The position numbers were made by a program, and so were the translations under genes. A DNA stretch of 64,000 nt. Origin: Costus lasius. Its lineage: Eukaryota > Streptophyta > Magnoliopsida > Zingiberales > Costaceae. The stretch lies in NCBI GenBank assembly GCA_027563935.2, contig CM050446.2, forward strand, positions 29,515,501-29,579,500, read 5' to 3'. Positions 34,052-44,480 of this stretch are shown in pieces (within the stretch, counting starts at the first letter, position 1; every line of letters begins with the position of its first letter). Under the pieces are notes generated by a model that was given only the letters and a program-made list of their open reading frames with translations, was not told the origin of the DNA and ran no database searches.

Positions 34052-36088
34052 TAAGAGATGAATCATGGAATCCACTTCAATTGACAAAATAAGAGGAGTG
34101 CTCTTGCAAGTTGAAACGTTAGCCTTAATAGCAACTAAGGTCAAGAAGATTAGTCTTCAAAATATTAGTCTTGTCTACAACAGCACTAGTGTAGGGAATA
34201 TGTTCTAGGGAGGTTTTAGTTTGGGAAGATTTCATGTTGTTATATTAGTCAAATACCACATGAAAATAACATGAAATAACCGAAATAATCATTTGTATTG
34301 TTTAAGTATTGTGACTTTGAAGTATTTTTTGAAGATAGATAGTTAAACGGTGCGAGGATTGTTATTAAAAAATCCTTATTATAATAATAAAGAAACTAAA
34401 ATAGAAAAAACAACCATTTATTTTTAATCATCTAATTATATTAATAACTAAGAATTCTAGACTTATGATGTAGTGAACCAGAAACATACATTTAAAACCT
34501 AAATGTATGAATTCCACAAATTAGCATGTGTTGCTGTCAAAATTAAAAAAAATAATTAGTTACTATGAATTTTTAAACCAGAGGCACAAGGCAAGTTAAG
34601 AGTGAGTTGATGAATTCAGATAATTGCAAGTGTCACTGTTTGTCAAGATGGACTTGGGTTAGGACTATCGGAAAACAATTTCTGATGTGGTGGAGCTCAA
34701 GTATGGGGCAAGTCAACACATTATAGAATCTCAAGCATAGTTTAGATCCATACTTGAAAGGAGACTAGGATAATGGCTCAAGAGTTGATTAGTCAAGCAA
34801 ACATAGTTTAATTGAAATGTATAAGCTAAGCAACATGGAAAAGGATGTCATAGTTATTCTTTTTGAGTTATCCAAATAAGTGACACGAAGAAGTAAGTCA
34901 CTAATGCTAAAAGATTAATCAAATGTTTAGCTTCCTAAAAGATGGAGTGATTTGCTTTCCTAGAGCAGTTTGCGAGCATTTAGTAATCAAGTAGTGGGTC
35001 CAATGAACTATCTAAGTAACCAAATTAGGTCATAAAAAAACATAGAGACATGAGCACATGGGAAAGACATGACTCAATTATGCAAAAGATAAGAGTAGTT
35101 GAACATAATTATTGTTATGGGATTTTAATTATTGATAATGGTTGATACATCCAAACATGAGCAACTACAAGAACAAGTAGAAGAAGTGTTATCAAATGAG
35201 GGCCAAAATTATTCCAAAAAGATCAATAATGTCAGTAGAAGATCGACCATCATAGTGTTTATGATTCGAGAAAAGTTCATGACAATATAATCACTATTGT
35301 ATTTCATGACTAGGAAAAATGATGAATAACGTGTGAAGCAACAAATATATAGTAGACTTGTAAAGAAAAAATGTTTAGACACATAAAAGATAAGATTAGT
35401 GATTGTTTGGGTGTGCAACTATATGGTCATGGATGAGTGATTTTGTAGTGAGATAAAGATTTGTTATTTTATGTTATTGCCTTGAATTTATATATTCTTA
35501 TTTATATAATTGAAAAAAAAAATATGAGCCGCTTGTTTCCCTCCCGTATTATCCTTTGTGGGGGCTTGTATGCTATTTAGTTTTGTGGCTAAGAAATTTG
35601 TGTAATGTTTTGGGACTAGTGTTTCTTTTTGTCCGGTGGAAGTTCAGTGAGCAAAGGCTGACCAAGTGTTGACGTCAATCCAACTGCATAACGTGCTTTT
35701 TTTTTTTTTTTTTTTTTTTTCTTACAGTAATAATTTGACAAAAGCCACAATCATTTTATGCTAAAGTCATTTCTTTTAGCCAAAGAAATAAAAAGTTGCT
35801 GATCATTAAAATCTTGTTGCATCACGAAAGAAAGGTATCTATTGCAGCAACAGTGGAGATATTATTAATTTGTTTATGTTTCTAATTGTTATAGATATAT
35901 AATGGATGGTGAGATCACGAGGAAGTACCAAGTGATTACCTAAACTTAGTGGTGATTTGTGACTACCAAACAAGCAGTCTTTTAAGCCTCTCTAGCTCAA
36001 CTTTTAGAGAGTCTGCGAAGCTAGTTCTCAATAGTGAAGCCTAAAATAGATACTCTCGACCAAAACAAATGTATTCTTAGTTGAGGGA
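34052..36088. other. intergenic, no gene seen
   Basis: AT-rich. Contains a run of about 25 T near 35698-35720 and a TGACGTCA palindrome near 35673. No coding family is recognised on either strand. Confidence 0.45.
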
Positions 36089-36184
36089 AGCAATTTATGT
36101 AATTATATGTTGAGGAGAAAAGCAATTTATGTAATTATATGTTGAGGAGAAAAGCAATTTATGTAATTATATGTTGAGGAGAAG
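36089..36184 (+). repeat. three perfect or near-perfect 32-bp tandem repeats
   Basis: The unit agcaatttatgtaattatat plus gttgaggagaaa occurs three times with starts at 36089, 36121 and 36153. It lies about 230 bp downstream of the stop codon of the minus-strand host gene. Confidence 0.85.
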
Positions 36185-36412
36185 AAGAAAAACAAGGGAC
36201 ACGAGGGCACAATGCGACGGCTGAACATTACTGGGTGGTGATGCCTTTGCGTGGTGATGCCGTAGCACGCAGTGCTGGACCCACCTATTTTTCCTTACCC
36301 TACTGTACAAACACATCCTCTCGTTTTTGTACTTGCAAGGATTCCCGTGTGATACAGCAACGGAGCGGTAACGGTACCGCTGCCAACATCTTTTGGATCT
36401 GGAAACCTCCTG

Positions 36413-37681
36413 TTAGGATCGAGCAACCGCCTCGACGAGCTTCTCCACCTTGAGGGCGATTCCAGGCGGCAACTTTAGCGGCGGCCTTTCCTGTCTCGAT
36501 CGATGCTGCAGCCGGAAGTCGAATCCCAGCGCATCGGAGACCTCGTCGGAGCTCCACCCGGCCCGCCGAAGCGAGTCGGAGCAGTGATCTGCCTTCACTA
36601 GCAGCGCGTCCAGCGCAGCCTCCGAGTCGATCGACGCCGCTACCGGATCATCCTCGCCATCGAACATTCCGGACGCGGGCACGCGAACGATTTCGCTGAC
36701 ATCCGATTCATCCCACCCTGCCGAGCGGAGGACGGATCCGACCCTATCTAGGTATCCGTCGACCCAGCTCGGCAGCTGCCTGGGCGACTGGATCTCCACA
36801 AACCGTTCCGGATCTGGCCGCGTCGGTGACTCCGTTCCGCAAGAGGATGAGGAGGAGGAGGAAGAAGAAGAAGAAGAAGAAGAGTTCCGGCGGCGGCGAT
36901 TGGAAGCGGCGTCGCTCCAAAGCTCGATCCATCGTGGGGTTTTCCCAGCCACGGCGTCTAGGCTCCGCCTGCCGGGAGGAGTCGGAAGAGGGGGCTTCCG
37001 GTAACGAAACGGATTGTGATCGATGGATGCAGGGGAGGGGGTGTCGAAGGCGGGCTCCCGCTGGAAGAAGTCGGCGAGATCGAAGCCGCAACACAGCACC
37101 TTGTGCTCGTCGATGTAGAAGACGGGATTTCCAGCGAGGCAGGGATTGCAGGGAATGTAGCAGCGGTCGAAGACGGGGATGAGAATTGGGGCACGGCGGA
37201 GGGCAGCACGTGCGAGGCGGAGTGCGCGGTCGGGGTTGGTGGGGCGAGGGCCCCAGGAGCGGGGCCAGAGCGCGCCGCGTGCGACCTGGAGGGATGCGGC
37301 GGCGAGTGGAAGATCGAGGGCGGCGCGGAGAAGGAGGAGGCGGCGGCATGGTGCGTCGGCGGAACGCCAGTCGGGGAAGCCGGGAGCGGAGGGGAGGCCA
37401 AGGGCGAGCACGGCGCGGAGGTCTGGAGGAAAGGAAAAACCGAGGTCGGCTTCGAGGAGAGCGAACTCGGCGTCCGTGAGGCCCGGGCGGATGGGGATGG
37501 ATGCGAGGCTGAGGCGAGCGAGAATGGAGTCGGCGAGGGAGCGGAAGGAGAGAAGGCCGCTGCGGTGGGAGACGGAGAAGGTCGGGGAGGAAGGGGTGGC
37601 AGCGGCACGGGCGGAGAGGCGACGGAGGCCGGCGGCGTGGGCGGGGGTGAGGGTGGCCATGTGGCGGTGAACGTCGACCAT
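36413..37681 (-). CDS. Knr4/Smi1-like plant protein of unknown function
   Basis: This is an intact, uninterrupted 422-codon frame with high GC content, typical of monocot genes, and the only convincing host gene in the window. The start at 37681 gives MVDVHRHMATLTPAHAAGLR. Residues about 67-95 (LTDAEFALLEADLGFSFPPD, then LRAVL) resemble the conserved core of Knr4/Smi1-type (SUKH) domains, followed by GLPSAPGFPDWR. Other blocks are the SWGPRP region (about 145), the CYIPCNPCLAGNPVFYID region (about 178) and CCGFDLADFF (about 200). A run of 14 Ser occupies about residues 270-284, encoded by (GAG/GAA)n on the plus strand. The C-terminus has SLRRAGWSSDEVSDALGFDF. I recall similar uncharacterised proteins in many plants. 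Function is not known to me. No signal peptide or membrane segment is seen. The long open frames on the other strand and frames are GC-rich shadows. Confidence 0.85.
   Translation of the reverse strand: MVDVHRHMATLTPAHAAGLRRLSARAAATPSSPTFSVSHRSGLLSFRSLADSILARLSLASIPIRPGLTDAEFALLEADLGFSFPPDLRAVLALGLPSAPGFPDWRSADAPCRRLLLLRAALDLPLAAASLQVARGALWPRSWGPRPTNPDRALRLARAALRRAPILIPVFDRCYIPCNPCLAGNPVFYIDEHKVLCCGFDLADFFQREPAFDTPSPASIDHNPFRYRKPPLPTPPGRRSLDAVAGKTPRWIELWSDAASNRRRRNSSSSSSSSSSSSSSCGTESPTRPDPERFVEIQSPRQLPSWVDGYLDRVGSVLRSAGWDESDVSEIVRVPASGMFDGEDDPVAASIDSEAALDALLVKADHCSDSLRRAGWSSDEVSDALGFDFRLQHRSRQERPPLKLPPGIALKVEKLVEAVARS
36849..36884 (-). repeat. trinucleotide run coding poly-serine
   Basis: GAG/GAA repeats on the plus strand give TCC/TCT-type serine codons on the coding strand. 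The mixed codons suggest an ageing microsatellite. Length variation here would change only the serine tract. Confidence 0.8.
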
Positions 37682-37802
37682 GGAGAAGTAGTGGCTATTG
37701 GATTGGAATTGGGGTGGAGTGCAGTGGGCGAGGTGAACAAGACATGGCAGATGAGTTGATTCGCAGCTTTGTATGGAAGAGGTATGCGCTTGCTTTTACA
37801 TG

Positions 37803-37810
37803 TTTATATA
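37803..37810 (-). promoter_or_regulatory. TATA box of the Knr4/Smi1-like gene
   Basis: The complement of tttatata reads TATATAAA, 122 bp upstream of the ATG at 37681. A transcription start about 30 bp downstream would leave a leader of about 90 nt. Spacing and sequence fit a plant core promoter. Confidence 0.7.
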
Positions 37811-37873
37811 GAGTGATAGACGCAGTGTGGTTGGACCACCTTCTCTGATGATGATTATTATTATTATTATTTT

Positions 37874-38519
37874 TTAACAAATAATATATGATTGCATACC
37901 TTCATGCATAGAGGATGGATGAGGGGTCAGAGTATAGCTATTTTTATTTCATCCCCTAATAAATCTGGGGATCATCCAAATGAAGGGTTGAAAAAGAAAA
38001 AAAAGGGATGCTGCTCCTCCCTATCATTATCAACATCAAACCCATTCCTGTTCTTCCAAAACTAAAACCTCACATGTTCTCAAGGGCCAAAGTGTAAAAA
38101 CAGCCCTAGTCTAGCTAGGTTGAAATTGAATCGACTGGGATAGAGTTCACACACCAACCAGCTCCCATGGTTTGACTTTTCACCCGCTCATTAAATTTGC
38201 CGTGGACTTTGCGATGCAAACAAAAAGATGAAGATTGAGACTTGGTAAAATGTACAAGCATGGGTACCTCGTCCGTATGGCACTGCTTGGTGAAATTTTC
38301 CTTGGCCACTAACTATTAACTGCCTTGTGTTGTGTGCATTGAATTTTGGTTTTTGGAGTAGCAGAAAAAGTGCCTGCCTGCGTGTCCTCGACGAATTCAA
38401 CTTTTGCGGTTGTGGGGAGCGCCCTCTCCTCGTGCTTGGATTGAACTCATTCACGAGAAGCAGGTGGATCGTGGGCCTTGTGGCCCGACCTAGCGACCTC
38501 CCCCCCCCCCCCACCGCTG
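37874..38519. other. upstream region of the host gene
   Basis: No gene recognised. An ATT microsatellite lies at about 37856-37870 and a run of ten or more C at about 38502-38512. The frames on both strands near 38200-38590 show no domain. Confidence 0.45.
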
Positions 38520-38535
38520 CACGTGAATCCACGTG
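38520..38535. promoter_or_regulatory. pair of G-box motifs
   Basis: CACGTG occurs at 38520-38525 and again at 38530-38535, the starts exactly 10 bp apart (one helical turn). G-boxes bind plant bZIP and bHLH factors. They lie about 0.7 kb upstream of the TATA box at 37803. Whether they serve that gene is inference. Confidence 0.4.
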
Positions 38536-38889
38536 TAGTTCGACCTGCTCCAGCTCAGGCCCAGCCCATCCCTGCTCCGTATTTGGTGCATAATCTCACC
38601 TCCGATACATTAAAATTATCAATATTATTGTCTCGTTCCATTTAAGATGGTGGATCATGCAATACATTAATGATTGGATGAGCAGAATTGTTCCACTAGC
38701 CCAACCCAACCACAAACTATATATGGAGCTTTTGGTGTACTCGTTGAAAAAGTGTCATATGAGATTGTGCTTTTGGGGTTAAAACTTGACTTGTTTGGGG
38801 GTGGATTAGTATGTTGTGTTGTTAGAAAAACTCTATAGATTATCATTGCAAAAAACATCATACAATACTATTACATATAATACCATGCA

Positions 38890-39330
38890 AGATTTAAAAT
38901 AATAAGATATATATGATCTAAAATACTTTGATGATAGATTATCTTATACAATCATAAATAGTTAACTTTACATTCAAAACATATATAAAAATATAATTAC
39001 CAACTCCTTATATTTGTCGTGCCAAGCGTAATCCAATTACAAACATTATCACTCTCATTATAATTAACTTGAATTGGTTCATTTATTTCATCATCTAATA
39101 AATGTTCTTTTACCAACAAATTAGGGTTAGCATCAATCTCCTAAAAACTTATATTATTGCGTCTTGTTACTCTAATATAGTTATGTGATGTCATTTTGTA
39201 GTTACAATTTGCACGTAAGGATTGATATTTGATAAGATGGCATATCACCTAATATATCCTGCCTTTTATTCTACATTCGAAATGCTCTTTTAATACAACT
39301 TCAGAGAGATAAATTTCTTTTATTAATTAC
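38890..39330 (-). pseudogene. HARBI1-like transposase C-terminal remnant
   Basis: On the minus strand the translation includes MTSHNYIRVTRRN and then EIDANPNLLVKEHLLDDEI and CNWIT. This resembles the LHNYIR...D..F.E.D end of plant HARBI1-type transposases. An upstream string near 39250 loosely fits the RIKGR..L..MPSY part. It adjoins the repeat array at 39411-39999, which is of the same kind as the arms of the 25.4-29.5 kb element. The match is weak and broken by stops. Confidence 0.4.
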
Positions 39331-39410
39331 TTTTTTTATATCATTATGGTGGATGACCCAAGCATTGATCTCACCTAGTATTCACTAGCCCTAATTATAC
39401 GAAGGTTTAC

Positions 39411-39999
39411 ATTTCAATAAGTTTTACATGATTTTGAAAATATTCACTCAAATTGTATGATATCCATCATAAGTTCTATTATAATTGTACATAGTTAAAT
39501 TTTTAAAAAAATAATAAAAATTTTAAAAAATAACTAAAAATGCTTATATATTATCCTACACCATTTTCATAAGTTTTGCATGATTTGGGAAGAATTAACT
39601 CAAGTTCCCCTATACCTATACTAAGTTCTATCATAATTGTACAAAATTTAATGACAAAAATATAAAAATTCTTAGGTATATATCCTACATTATTCCCATA
39701 AGTTTTATATGGTCTTGGAAATAATTGACTTAAGTTCTACAAATAAGTTCTACCATAATTGTACATGGTAAATTCTAAGAAAAATATTGTTTCAAATTCA
39801 TAAAAGCATAACTAAAATTCTTATGTATATTTCCTACATCATTTCCCCACAAGTTCTACATGATTTTGAAAGAATTGACTCAGTTCTCTAATACTTGTCC
39901 TATGTTCTACCATTGTAATGTATGGTTAAATTTAAGGGAAAAATTATAAAAAACTTTAGAAAAATTACTAAAATTATTAGGTGTATATCCTACATCGTG
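39411..39999 (+). repeat. array of four about 145-bp repeats (Harbinger arm type)
   Basis: Four units begin near 39411, 39564, 39695 and 39848. Each carries cataagtttt.catgatttt, a ttctaycataattgtacat block and a ttat.tatatcctacat block. On the complement the unit aligns with the arms of the 25440-29490 element (cttatggga, taggata, tagaac, tgtaca parts in the same order). The array stops where aORF sequence begins. Confidence 0.65.
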
Positions 40000-40004
40000 T
40001 GTCG

Positions 40005-41165
40005 AGACCAAGACTGAGACAAAGCACACTGGAACAGAAATTTGCTTCCAAAATTTAGAACAGCAAACTAGGTTTCGAACATTAGTGGAACAGAAATTCA
40101 TTAACACTAGGTACACAGACCTAGAAACTCTAGGCAACCTAGGAATAGCTAAAGACGTATAGTGGATGTTTGAACGGGTTGGCATGACTAAGGCTATGTT
40201 TGAGATAGAGACACATGTAGTACCCCAAACTAGCCTTGGAGTTCCTCTCATATCTAAATGTCCAAATCTCCAATGATAATGACTCTGATCTAGGTCAAAT
40301 TTCTTTTCATTCAAGAAACTAAGAAATTTTTATAGGTTTATCACATATAAACAGCCTATTCAAATTTCCTAAGGATGGAACTAGACACATGCCTAGTGAA
40401 TTCAACGAGCAAGTATTATGGAGAGAAATTCTAGAGAGAGAAGTTTCTCAGGCAAGAATACCAGGGCCTCCTCTCTCAGCAACCCCTACATTAGGTATGT
40501 CCATTGTCACTTATCCCATATCGTCTTCGGTATGAGAGATACCAACAGCATGGTAAGACAATCTGAACTCTTTTTCATATGGAGTATGCTTTATGGTTAT
40601 AAAATGAATATCACTTTTACCTATCAAAACAACTGTCTAGAGTTGCCCACTCCACCAAGGGCACTATAGTCATTGGGGGGGATGATTACCCCCATAATTT
40701 CAGCTATAGGTATAAAATTTTTTGGGTGCGAAGTTGCGATAGGAAGTAACAGGATAGACCTAGAAATATGCCTAACCATGAAAATAATAGCAAGAAAAGG
40801 AGAAAGGTACTACTTGCGCTTCAAGAACAGCAGCCACTCCCTTCGTCTACCTGATCCCTAGAGGACCATGGTCTAGGATAGAAGAAACTAGATTATCAAT
40901 CTAGATGGCAAAGCAAGAGCACCCGAGTTAGCACAAGAACCGCCATTGGTGCAATAGTGGAAGGCAACTGGACCCTCTTCAGCTTCATTGGCAACTATCT
41001 CCAAGCGAGTGCTTGCAACACTCGAAGACATTCAACTCTTAGTAGGCCAAATCTAGAGTGACCAGAAGTTCATACAAGGACAAATGCTTGACATCATCAA
41101 ACAAAATGACAGCATGGAATGATACATACATGAGAAGCGCACCGATACTGAGGAAGAGAAGGATG
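40005..41165 (+). pseudogene. Athila-type accessory ORF (ORF-1/env-position), 5'-truncated
   Basis: Plus-strand text starting near 40005 encodes FRTLVEQKFINTRYTDLETL and then GIAKDV, followed by FERVGM, ASSLSNPYIRYVHCHLSHIV, SELFFIWSMLYGYKM and RIDLEICLTMKIIARKGERY. These align block by block with the minus-strand copy at 50271-51781. The family resembles the Athila ORF-1 ('putative plant transposon protein') group that lies between pol and the 3' LTR. Its function is unknown. About half a dozen in-frame stops are present, for example at 40670-40672 and 40859-40861. The N-terminal part is missing because the Harbinger-type array ends at 39999. Confidence 0.65.
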
Positions 41166-41402
41166 ACGATTGAGAGGAGCATGGGATGAGCCTCACAGCA
41201 CTTTGTGAGTATTTTTACCCTCGCTCTCCTTTTTCTTTCTTTTTTTGATATGGTTGTATATAAATTCTGAGATAATTGTTATGATAAAATTATGTGGAGT
41301 TGTATATAATTGTTTTTCTGCTTCTCAACTATATATCTCTAGTGATTGTACTTAAAAATTCTATGTCTATAAAATTTTTAAGTCATGGGTAACCCCAATA
41401 AT

Positions 41403-43082
41403 TGATGTGTTGCATTTTAATAGTAATTTTCATGGACATTTCATGCTAATTCTAGGCTTATTTTAATACTTTCATGCCCTTTTTAGGCTAAATTACTTGA
41501 TATCTTCAGAATCTTCACTTTTTGGCACTTTTATGGAATTTCAGGTAAAAACGCCCTTTTTCGACATATTTTGAAGATTCTAAGGCCATGGAAAGATTTC
41601 TTGTATGAAGACAAGGTCACACGTCAAATTTGGGCTTAAACGGAGTTAGCCTGAAAAATACGGTCAGGTGAACCCCATGGGGTTCACCAGATCCTTCGCC
41701 AGGCTGCAGGAACTTCACAGTGAGAATCACAGCCAGGTGAACCCCACCGGGTTCACCAGATTTCCTGAAGGCCGAAACCAGTCTAGCGAGAAGCATGGCT
41801 GGGTGAACCCCACGGGGTGCACCGCGCTTCTATTCGCCCAAACTCACAGAAGGAATCACGGGCAGGTGAACTCGACGAGGTTCACCCGTGATTCTAACCC
41901 AGGTTCACGCGCGTGTCTGAATCTTACTCGGTTTTTCCTTGATTTCTCACTCGTTTGGAGTCCAAATTTAGCAAGTGAGGATTCTATGGAAAGCTGATTC
42001 GAAGGAGAGGGCAAGGAACATAAAATCCCTAATTCTCGTGCCATATTTGGGGAGAAATCGAGGAAAAGGCGAGTTAGGGCGAGTTGACCGACACCCATTC
42101 AATATTTTGACGATTTTGAACCCGATTCAAGCCCAAATTTAGCAAATGAGGACTTTTTGGAAAGCTTACTTCTAGGCGAAGAGATAGAATATAAAAGCCC
42201 TAAATTTCGTGACCTAGAGAGGGAGAATTCACGCGAAGAAGCGGCATGGGCGGAAGAACATGGCGACAGAGGTGACTTTTGGAGATTTTCGGAGATAGAG
42301 ACACATGATCATCACGATTTCTTTAGGATTCCTTCGGTTCATCGTCTCCTTCCCCTTAGCTTCGTTTTCTTATACTTTTCATTTCATTAAAAGAGAGATT
42401 TTGAGCGTTTCAATGACGATTGTAGCGTAAACCCTATTTCGGGGCTTGATGGAAACCCTTTGATGATTTTAATTGCAAACTTTATATCTATTTATGCTAT
42501 TTGGTATGAATTGTGAGCATATTTTACTTTGACGTATTTATTTTATGGTTTTACCTTGGCCGAGTAATATCGCGTGTTAGCCGTTACGATTCATATCGAG
42601 AGAAGGATCGTAAGGGTCGAACCTCTGAGTAAAACTTGCGAGACCTCGACACGTGAGTGCTTGGTCTTCGCTCGAGGATTTCATAGTCTGCCATAGAACT
42701 TATTGGGTTCATCTTAGAACAATCCACCGCGAAAGTAGGAGGTCGGTCTAAAACGAACACCGGGGTGTATCACTCGAGAGAGGGCACCTTGTACCCTAGG
42801 GTTAGACTCCTTGTGCAAAACTAATAAATCAAATAACTAATATCTTTCTTGTGCGATTAAGATTATCATCGTGGTGGAAGCCGTAGCCCTGAATTCTCTC
42901 TTATATCTTTTCTCTACCGAAGTAGTTACACTTGTTTGTTTTCGATTTCCGTCTTCAAAAACCCACGTTTCGATTCGCCTAGCTATTAGGACTCGGACTT
43001 TCTAGTACTCAACCTTGTTCCCTGTGGGATTCGACATCTTTTATATTACTTCGACATATCCGTGCACTTGCGGAGCGTGTTA
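41403..43082 (+). mobile_element. Athila-type solo LTR, TSD ATAAT
   Basis: It begins TGATGTGTTGC at 41403 and ends cgtgtta at 43082 (TA where CA is expected, a probable C-to-T change). The duplication ATAAT flanks it at 41398-41402 and 43083-43087. It carries four GGTGAAC...GTTCACC inverted repeats between about 41665 and 41895 at about 64-bp spacing, a TATAAAAG box at 42190-42197 and the usual tail with regular 'cgagag' pieces. It lies in the 3' spacer of the plus-strand aORF element, which resumes at 43088. Confidence 0.8.
42190..42197 (+). promoter_or_regulatory. TATA box of the solo LTR
   Basis: TATAAAAG about 300 bp downstream of the inverted-repeat array, followed by ccctaaatttcgtg. 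The same TATAAAAGCCC text occurs in the minus-strand LTR at 45987-45994. Confidence 0.6.
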
Positions 43083-43087
43083 ATAAT

Positions 43088-44075
43088 TCATGTAAATGTA
43101 ATAGATTTGTAACTTAAACACATAGTTCATGAACTTAGAATACTTTATTTCTTAGAAAAATCTTTTGTATCTTGAACTTGTTTTTTTGAGAAGTGATGTT
43201 TGCTATAAACTTGATTACTTGGAACTAGAAGATATTAGAATGGAAAATGAATTTCTGAGTAATTCTTGTTCTAGTGTATTTAAGATTTAAGATCTAACAT
43301 GTTATGTCATCAAACAAATGTTTCAAAACATGAAGTTTATTGAGTTTAAAAAGTGAGAATCATTTGTACTGATAAAAGAGGGATTATAAGTATGTTTTAT
43401 TTATATAGGGATTTCTCCAACTTTGCTAGCTTAAAAAAGCATGGTAGTCATGAGTTTGATCGCACTTATCCTAGTGCACTATAAATTTATTTTCGATTGA
43501 GTAATTGGGCCATTCATCATAAATGTTTGACATTCATTTCAAAAATCGATAACAACTTAACGACTTATTACATGATTAGCTCCCTTAAAAAAAAAATAAA
43601 GAGGGAAAAAGCTGGAGGTCAAGTCTACAACTCCAATGACTACAAAGCAATAAGCTATGAGTTAAGTTATACTAAACAAAGTTTAGTATATTTTATACTA
43701 AGTCATTAACATAAAAAGTACAAAAAGAGTTAATGATAGTCTAAAAACTAAATAACTCTAATTATCCCCAAATGATTGAAAACTAATTAGAACTTCATTG
43801 AAGTCATGAAGTGACATTCAAGCTAGAAGACTAATCATATGAAAATTAACCAAAAATAAAAGTCTAATGGAAAAACTAAAATCTGGAAACATAGGTATGC
43901 AGGATCTAAATTTTAGGTATCCTATGCTTGAATATCATTAAATTCTATTTTCTAAAAATTCTTTCTTATTTACTGAGTATAAGAAATTATGATATGTATC
44001 ATGGATTAAAAATTTTTTAATATATAAAAAGAAAAATTCATATACACTTAATATTCTCTATTCTTAAAATTTTTA
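43088..44075 (+). other. Athila-type 3' spacer, no gene
   Basis: AT-rich text continuing the 41166-41397 spacer across the solo LTR. It contains no coding motif and ends at the hairpin and polypurine-type signal at 44077-44104. Confidence 0.5.
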
Positions 44076-44076
44076 T

Positions 44077-44104
44077 TTGCTTGGGGACAAGCAAAGGTTT
44101 AAGT
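44077..44104 (+). other. conserved hairpin before polypurine tract
   Basis: TTGCTTGGGGACAAGCAA (44077-44094) is a perfect 7-bp inverted repeat with a 4-base loop, followed by aggtttaagt. The same hairpin stands just before the polypurine tract in the minus-strand elements at 46631-46648 and, with mutations, 59715-59732. It marks the 3' end of the internal region of a plus-strand Athila-type element whose 3' LTR is not recognisable here. Confidence 0.65.
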
Positions 44105-44164
44105 CATGAGTATTTAATTATATAAATTTTTAAAATTCATATACCACTATAATCTCTGACTGAA

Positions 44165-44480
44165 TGTAGAGTATGTTATGGCTTCTGGGAAGCTGTTTGG
44201 ATATGGGAGTTCTTCATTGAACTTTAAGTGGTTACATGTGCTTTGGGTTCTAACAGGAGTGACGACACATCATAGAAAACTAAGGTTTCACCTAAGATCC
44301 AGATACATACTCGAGCACTTCCACCTTGTCTTCTTGGGGACAGAGGTATTGTCATGAGATTTCAGATATTAACACTGATACAGTCATGATAGGCCCACTG
44401 ACCGATGCTTTGGCGCAGTAGGAGCGTGACAGGTTGAACTGGAGATATGTTGTTGAGGTTTCTCAATAGTAGGGTCCTAG
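44165..44480 (+). pseudogene. copia pol 3' end (RNase H tail)
   Basis: Plus-strand text includes HRKLRFHLRSRYILEHFHLV and, after shifts, DALAQ.ERDRLNWRYVVEVS. This recalls the end of plant copia pol (HFH..RE.V..., PLTK.L) and lies directly before a copia polypurine tract and LTR. Broken and short. Confidence 0.4.

Noticed and set aside
37016..37759. Plus-strand open frame of 247 codons opposite the host gene, and other long frames at 36744-37349, 36958-37740 and 37179-37670
   Set aside because: They are shadows of the GC-rich gene on the minus strand; their composition (Gly/Arg/Glu or Pro/Ser runs) is what antisense reading gives and no domain is visible.
39411..39999. CRISPR-like array
   Set aside because: Units are long, diverged and continuous with no spacers, and the DNA is eukaryotic.
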